Below are positions 31,929 to 36,401 of a stretch of DNA of 36,401 nucleotides, piece by piece. Below the pieces are notes generated by a model. It saw nothing but the letters and a program-made list of their open reading frames with translations. It was not told the origin of the DNA and ran no database searches. Where the stretch lies: contig CALWRE010000218.1 in NCBI GenBank assembly GCA_944383835.1, forward strand, positions 1-36,401, given 5' to 3'. A program made the position numbers and the translations under genes. The first letter of the stretch is position 1, and each line of letters begins with the position of its first letter. Origin of the DNA: an uncultured Lachnospiraceae bacterium (GTDB taxonomy: Bacteria > Bacillota > Clostridia > Lachnospirales > Lachnospiraceae).

Positions 31929-33116
31929 ATGGAGAAAAGATTATTTACTTCCGAATCTGTTACTGAGGGACATCCCGATAAAGTCTGCGACGCCGTATCG
32001 GACGCGATTCTGGACGCTCTGATCGAGCAGGATCCGATGAGCCGCGTGGCCTGCGAGACCTTTGCCGGCACCGGCTTTGTCATGCTGGTCGGCGAGATCA
32101 CCAGCAAGGCTTCGGTGGACATGCAGGCCATCGTGAGAAAGACCGTGACCGAGATCGGTTACGACAGCTCCGACAAGGGCTTCGACGGAAATACCTGCGC
32201 GGTGATGCTGTCCATCGATAAGCAGTCCCCGGATATCGCCATGGGCGTGGACCGGGCCCTGGAGGCGAGGGAGCATCTGATGTCCGACGAGGAGCTGGAG
32301 GCCATCGGCGCCGGCGACCAGGGAATGATGTTCGGCTACGCCACCAATGAAACCGAGGAGTACATGCCCTATCCGATCAGCCTGGCCCATCGGCTGACCC
32401 GCCGCCTGGCCGAGGTGCGCAAGGACGGTACCCTGCCTTACCTGCGTCCCGATGGAAAGAGCCAGGTGACGGTGGAGTATGACGAGGCCGGAAAGCCGGT
32501 CCGTGTGGAGGCCATCGTGGTTTCCACCCAGCACAGCCCCGAGGTGAGCCAGGAGCAGATTCATGAGGATATCCGCCGCTATGTGATCGATCCGGTGGTG
32601 CCCGCCCATATGGTGGATGGGAATACCAAGTATTATATCAATCCCACCGGCCGTTTCGTGATCGGCGGACCGGCCGGCGATACGGGGCTGACCGGCCGCA
32701 AGATTATTGTGGATACCTACGGCGGATATGCCCGTCACGGCGGCGGAGCCTTCTCCGGCAAGGACTGCACGAAGGTGGATCGGTCCGCTGCCTATGCCGC
32801 CCGCTACGCGGCAAAAAATATCGTGGCCGCCGGACTGGCCGACCGCTGCGAAATCCAGCTGTCCTACGCCATCGGCGTAGCCCGTCCCACTTCGGTGATG
32901 GTGGACACCTTCGGCACCGGCAAGGTATCCGATGAGCGCCTGGTGGAGATCATACGGGAGAACTTTGACCTGCGTCCCGCCGGAATTATCCGCATGCTCG
33001 ACCTGCGCCGCCCGATCTACCGCCAGACCGCAGCCTACGGTCACTTCGGCCGCACCGACCTGGATCTGAGCTGGGAGAAACTTGACAAGGTTTCGGACTT
33101 GAAAAAATACCTGTAA
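31929..33116 (+). CDS. metK: S-adenosylmethionine synthetase
   Basis: This 395-residue cytoplasmic enzyme makes SAM from methionine and ATP. It has the N-terminal [13 protein letters not shown] with the ATP-binding His, the signature [12 protein letters not shown], and the glycine-rich loop [19 protein letters not shown]. Length is normal. AAGGAG lies about seven bases upstream. In many Firmicutes a SAM riboswitch sits directly before metK; here the riboswitch is 1.8 kb upstream, with a lipoprotein gene between. A strong terminator follows. Confidence 0.97.
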   Translation: MEKRLFTSESVTEGHPDKVCDAVSDAILDALIEQDPMSRVACETFAGTGFVMLVGEITSKASVDMQAIVRKTVTEIGYDSSDKGFDGNTCAVMLSIDKQSPDIAMGVDRALEAREHLMSDEELEAIGAGDQGMMFGYATNETEEYMPYPISLAHRLTRRLAEVRKDGTLPYLRPDGKSQVTVEYDEAGKPVRVEAIVVSTQHSPEVSQEQIHEDIRRYVIDPVVPAHMVDGNTKYYINPTGRFVIGGPAGDTGLTGRKIIVDTYGGYARHGGGAFSGKDCTKVDRSAAYAARYAAKNIVAAGLADRCEIQLSYAIGVARPTSVMVDTFGTGKVSDERLVEIIRENFDLRPAGIIRMLDLRRPIYRQTAAYGHFGRTDLDLSWEKLDKVSDLKKYL

Positions 33117-33176
33117 TGTGAGAAAATAGGTATCGAACAGCCGTGCGCAAAACGGAGCATTGGGAAATACCTGACT

Positions 33177-33211
33177 AAAAAGGGCCTGCGGCAAAGCCGC
33201 GGGCCTTTTTT
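33177..33211 (+). terminator. metK terminator
   Basis: A 16-bp stem (33177-33192 with 33196-33211, core GCGGC/GCCGC, two G-T pairs) with an AAA loop and a terminal T-run. Confidence 0.92.
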
Positions 33212-33220
33212 GGCCGGACG

Positions 33221-33255
33221 TCCGGTCTGAATGCATCCGGTCTGGGTGCGTCCGG
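33221..33255 (+). repeat. Short tandem repeat, 15-bp unit
   Basis: TCCGGTCTGAATGCA at 33221-33235 is followed directly by TCCGGTCTGGGTGCG at 33236-33250 and a partial third unit starting TCCGG. It lies between metK and the kinase gene. Confidence 0.7.
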
Positions 33256-33299
33256 CATTTGCGGCGGCGAAAATACGGATAAGGATGGGGAGAATAAAA

Positions 33300-34238
33300 A
33301 TGAGATATTGTATCGGAGTAGATGTGGGCGGCACTACGATAAAGTTCGGGCTTTTTAGTGAGGACGGGCATCTGGCGAAAAAATGGGAGATTCCGACGCA
33401 GACAGAGGGCCGGAAGGAGAAGCTGTATGCGGACATCGCAGCCTCCGTGCGGGAGGAGACGCAGAAAGAGGGAATCGCCCTGACAGAGCTGGCGGGAGTG
33501 GGAGTGGGAATCCCCGGTCCGGTAAAGAAGGATGGACAGATCGGGGCCCTGGTGAATCTGGGCGTCTACGATGTTAATCTGGATCAGGAGCTGCCTGCCT
33601 TTTTGGATGGCATCACCGTCCGTGCGGTCAACGACGCCAATGCGGCGGCCCTGGGCGAGATGTGGCAGGGCGGCGGCAAGGACTTCGACAGCTTAGTGCT
33701 TTTGACCCTGGGAACCGGCCTGGGCTGCGGGATTATCGAGAGCGGCCGGCTGGTAAGCGGGAGCTTTGGCATGGGCGGCGAACTGGGCCATATCCAGGTG
33801 GAAATGGACGAGAAGGAGGCCTGCAACTGCGGCGGCCATGGCTGCCTGGAGCAGTACGCCTCGGCCACCGGTATTGCCCGGGTGGCGAAGCGCATGCTGG
33901 ATTCCTGCGATACGGAGAGTGTGCTTTGCGGCAGGGAGGAAATTACGGCCAAGGATGTGCTGGACGCAGCCAAGGCAGGGGATGAGCTGGCGGCTGCATC
34001 GACGGCGAAGTCGATGGAGTATCTGGGAAGGGCCATGTCCTATGTATCCCACATCACGGATCCGGAGTGCTTTGTCATCGGCGGCGGCGTCAGCCGCGCA
34101 GGGGAATACCTGCTGAACGTGATCCGGGAAAAATACGTGAGCTATTTCCATGTCCAAGAGCCCCAGGCAGAGATTCGCCTGGCCGAGCTGGGAAACGACG
34201 CCGGCATCTACGGGGCGGCGAAACTGATTCTGGGTTAA
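33300..34238 (+). CDS. glcK: ROK-family sugar kinase (probable glucokinase)
   Basis: This 312-residue cytoplasmic kinase phosphorylates glucose or a related hexose. The ATP loop is DVGGTTIKFG at the N terminus. The ROK zinc motif reads CNCGGHGCLEQYAS, and the sugar-binding region GELGHIQVE precedes it. The ATG at 33300 gives the normal N terminus MRYCIGVDVGGT; an upstream in-frame ATG would add 23 unrelated residues. No helix-turn-helix is present, so it is an enzyme and not a ROK repressor. The exporter gene follows 19 bases on. Confidence 0.9.
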   Translation: MRYCIGVDVGGTTIKFGLFSEDGHLAKKWEIPTQTEGRKEKLYADIAASVREETQKEGIALTELAGVGVGIPGPVKKDGQIGALVNLGVYDVNLDQELPAFLDGITVRAVNDANAAALGEMWQGGGKDFDSLVLLTLGTGLGCGIIESGRLVSGSFGMGGELGHIQVEMDEKEACNCGGHGCLEQYASATGIARVAKRMLDSCDTESVLCGREEITAKDVLDAAKAGDELAAASTAKSMEYLGRAMSYVSHITDPECFVIGGGVSRAGEYLLNVIREKYVSYFHVQEPQAEIRLAELGNDAGIYGAAKLILG

Positions 34239-34257
34239 AGGACGGGAAACGACAGCG

Positions 34258-36021
34258 ATGGAAAGACAAAAGAAGACGAAACCGAAGACGAAACCGGTGG
34301 ACTGGAAACGCTTTTTTGCCTACTACCGCCCGTATCGGCTGATGTTTGCGGCCGATCTGCTTGTGGCTTCCTTAAGCGCGGTGATTGCCCTGGTGATTCC
34401 GCTGATTGTCCGCCATATTACCGGGACGGTGATCTATTATGAGCCGGCGCAGGCCCTTGCTGCCGTCCTGCGGCTGGCGGCGATTATGGCCGGGCTCATT
34501 CTTCTGGATTTTTGCTGCAGCTATTTTATCACCTACTGGGGCCATATGATGGGCGCAAAGATCGAGAGGGATATGCGCCATGAGATATTTGAGCATCTGC
34601 AGAAGCTATCCTTTACCTTCTATGATAATCAGAAGACCGGGCAGCTGATGAGCCGGGTGACCAACGACCTGTTTGATATCACGGAGCTTCTGCACCATGG
34701 GCCGGAGGATCTGCTGATTTCCGTCGTCAAGTTTGTGGGGGCCTTTATCATCCTGCTGCGGATCAACTGGAGGCTGGGGCTGGCGGCCTTCGCCCTGATA
34801 CCGGTGATGGCCTGCTACGCGTACTTTTACAATGGAAAGATGCGCCGGGCCTATAAAAACAACCGGGCGAAGATCGCCGACGTGAACGCGCAGATCGAGG
34901 ACAGCCTGTCCGGGATCCGCGTCGTGAAATCCTTCGCCGGGGAGTCCATGGAAATCGAAAAATTCGACCGGGGCAATGAAAAATTTGTCGAGAGCAAGAG
35001 GAGCACGTATCGGTATATGGCCGGCTATAACTCCGGCCTCAACGCAATGACCAACCTGATCACGGTTATTGTGGTGGTAGCGGCTGCCCTTCTGATCACC
35101 AGGGGACAGTTTGCCGCCTCCGATCTGGTGGTATTTGTCCTCTATATTTCGACCTTTACCGACCCGGTAAAGAAGCTGGTAAGCTTTACCGAACAGTTTC
35201 AGAGCGGCATGTCCGGCTACGACCGTTTCCGTGAGATCATGGAAATCGAGCCGGATATCGAGGACCGGCCGGGGGCTGTGGAGCTTAAGGATGTGCGGGG
35301 GGATATTTCCTTTGACCACGTATCCTTCCACTACGAGGGAATCAAGGAGAACGTGCTCCGGGATCTGAGCCTTCATGTAAAGGCCGGGGAGTATGTGGCC
35401 CTGGTGGGCACCTCCGGTGTGGGCAAGTCCACTCTGTGCAGCCTGATTCCCCGCTTTTACGACGTGACGGCCGGCGCGGTTCGCTTTGACGGGACAGACG
35501 TGCGGGATATCCGCCTTGCCTCCCTGCGCCGCAACATCGGGATTGTGCAGCAGGATGTGTATCTGTTCGCCGGGAGCGTCCTGGAAAATATCCGCTACGG
35601 AAAGCCGGACGCCAGCCGGGAGGAAATCATCGAGGCGGCGAAAAACGCCAATGCCCATGATTTCATCATGGAGCTGCCGGAGGGGTATGAGACCGATATC
35701 GGCCAGAGGGGCGTGAAGCTCTCCGGCGGCCAGAAGCAGAGGCTGTCCTTAGCCCGTGTGTTTTTGAAGAACCCTCCTGTGCTGATTTTTGACGAGGCCA
35801 CCTCGGCCCTGGACAATGAGAGCGAGAGGGTAGTGCAGGAGTCTCTGGAGAGGCTTGCGAAGAACCGAACCACCTTTGTCATCGCTCACCGCCTGTCCAC
35901 GATCCGCAATGCCCAGAAGATTCTGGTGCTGACGGAGGAGGGCATCGCCGAGTCCGGCACCCACGCGGAGCTTCTGGAGAAAAAAGGCGTATACGAGAAG
36001 CTGTACCACATGCAGTTTTAA
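34258..36021 (+). CDS. ABC exporter half-transporter (MsbA/LmrA-like)
   Basis: This protein has 587 residues: a six-helix membrane domain (about 20-310) followed by an ATPase domain. Walker A is GTSGVGKST, the signature LSGGQKQRLSLAR and Walker B VLIFDEATSALD, with the switch His in IAHRLST. It should act as a homodimer, since no partner half-transporter is adjacent. The substrate may be a lipid or drug and cannot be told. It starts 19 bases after the ROK kinase and may be co-transcribed. Confidence 0.92.
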   Translation: MERQKKTKPKTKPVDWKRFFAYYRPYRLMFAADLLVASLSAVIALVIPLIVRHITGTVIYYEPAQALAAVLRLAAIMAGLILLDFCCSYFITYWGHMMGAKIERDMRHEIFEHLQKLSFTFYDNQKTGQLMSRVTNDLFDITELLHHGPEDLLISVVKFVGAFIILLRINWRLGLAAFALIPVMACYAYFYNGKMRRAYKNNRAKIADVNAQIEDSLSGIRVVKSFAGESMEIEKFDRGNEKFVESKRSTYRYMAGYNSGLNAMTNLITVIVVVAAALLITRGQFAASDLVVFVLYISTFTDPVKKLVSFTEQFQSGMSGYDRFREIMEIEPDIEDRPGAVELKDVRGDISFDHVSFHYEGIKENVLRDLSLHVKAGEYVALVGTSGVGKSTLCSLIPRFYDVTAGAVRFDGTDVRDIRLASLRRNIGIVQQDVYLFAGSVLENIRYGKPDASREEIIEAAKNANAHDFIMELPEGYETDIGQRGVKLSGGQKQRLSLARVFLKNPPVLIFDEATSALDNESERVVQESLERLAKNRTTFVIAHRLSTIRNAQKILVLTEEGIAESGTHAELLEKKGVYEKLYHMQF

Positions 36022-36055
36022 ACGGATTCCCTGAAATGGCTTTTGGATTAACTGC

Positions 36056-36084
36056 TTGAAAAAATGCAGGCATCGTAGTATACT
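36056..36084 (+). promoter_or_regulatory. Promoter of the last gene
   Basis: TTGAAA at 36056-36061 and TATACT at 36079-36084 are separated by 17 bp. A GCCCGC/GCGGGC hairpin (36128-36144) lies in the leader. Confidence 0.7.
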
Positions 36085-36177
36085 TTTAACGATAAAATCT
36101 GGTTGCGGCCATCAGGGCGGACCTTATGCCCGCAAAGCGCGGGCGATATATTATTAGGAAGAAAGGACGAAATTCCC

Positions 36178-36401
36178 ATGAGCGTAGAAAAGGTAAATAA
36201 ATATAAAGAGGAAAAGGCAAACCGCAAGGAAACTCTGGCCAAGCAGAAGAAAAAGGCCAAGGCGGTGAAGGCCGGGCTGATTACAGGAGGCGTCGTCATT
36301 GTGGCTTTGCTCGCAGCAGCCATCGGCCTGACAATCCGCAATGAGCGGATCGCTTATCTGAATTCACGGCCCGATTACAATACCACCGCCATGATATTGG
36401 G
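36178..36401 (+). CDS. Single-pass membrane protein, partial (runs off the window)
   Basis: 74 complete codons are visible, beginning MSVEKVNKYKEEKANRKETL. A highly basic N-terminal tail of about 32 residues is followed by one membrane helix (LITGGVVIVALLAAAIGLTI). The orientation with the basic tail inside the cell puts the C-terminal part outside. Such an architecture fits a SurA/PpiC-like or other tethered extracytoplasmic protein, but nothing beyond the anchor is visible. AGGAAGAAAGGA is the ribosome site region, and it has its own promoter. Confidence 0.75.
   Translation, partial: MSVEKVNKYKEEKANRKETLAKQKKKAKAVKAGLITGGVVIVALLAAAIGLTIRNERIAYLNSRPDYNTTAMIL

Noticed and set aside
31941-33371. 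A 476-residue open frame opposite metK
   Set aside because: It is a shadow of the highly biased metK coding sequence, rich in His, Gly and Ala with no recognisable domain.
34606-35658. A 350-residue minus-strand frame opposite the ABC exporter
   Set aside because: It is antisense to unmistakable ABC motifs and has a His/Gly-rich composition typical of shadows.

Overview
The window looks like chromosome from a spore-forming anaerobic Firmicute of class Clostridia, most likely a gut Lachnospiraceae. The reasons are the gdpP-rplI-dnaB block, mecA, a CwlD-type amidase, Firmicute promoters (TTGaca-17-TATAAT), strong AGGAGG ribosome sites, an S-box (SAM-I) riboswitch, and lipoprotein flavin reductases typical of gut anaerobes. 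The taxonomic call is inference from gene content, not from a database search.

Layout. Positions 1-4 kb hold the housekeeping operon gdpP (c-di-AMP phosphodiesterase), rplI (ribosomal protein L9) and dnaB (replicative helicase), ended by a strong terminator. A MerR-like DNA-binding protein follows. At 4.9-8.1 kb a secreted FMN/FAD reductase lipoprotein is paired with an AraC-type regulator. A 56-residue 2[4Fe-4S] ferredoxin, short enough to be overlooked, lies on the minus strand at 8242-8412. At 8.7-17.8 kb there is one accessory cluster: a complete peptide/nickel-type (Dpp/Opp) ABC importer with its two ATPases fused, a substrate-binding lipoprotein, an SDR-fold protein that lacks the catalytic Tyr and Lys, a protein joining a winged helix to a PfkB kinase, and a PHB-depolymerase-like esterase. 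This looks like a dedicated uptake and metabolism system for an unidentified substrate.

Positions 17.9-25.2 kb return to core functions: a DUF1858 redox-disulfide protein, mecA, a small unknown protein, a membrane-anchored GH18 glycosidase, cwlD, a GT4 glycosyltransferase and murA. At 25.4-28.6 kb (minus strand) there is a second reductase lipoprotein with two FMN-binding domains, translationally coupled to a BmrR-like MerR regulator. Its promoter has the diagnostic 19-bp MerR spacer. An AIM24-family protein follows, with a roughly 140-nt highly structured leader that may be a novel RNA or a MITE-like element.

At 30.0-33.1 kb a SAM-I riboswitch with a terminator precedes a lipoprotein with a glycoside-hydrolase-like barrel, and metK comes only after that gene. 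The right end has a ROK sugar kinase, an ABC exporter half-transporter and the start of a single-pass membrane protein that runs off the window.

The two reductases each carry their own regulator of a different family, which suggests respiration of two different inducing electron acceptors. The accessory blocks (about 8.7-17.8 and 25.4-28.6 kb) look AT-richer by eye than metK, murA or gdpP. No tRNA, rRNA, CRISPR array, transposase or phage gene was seen.
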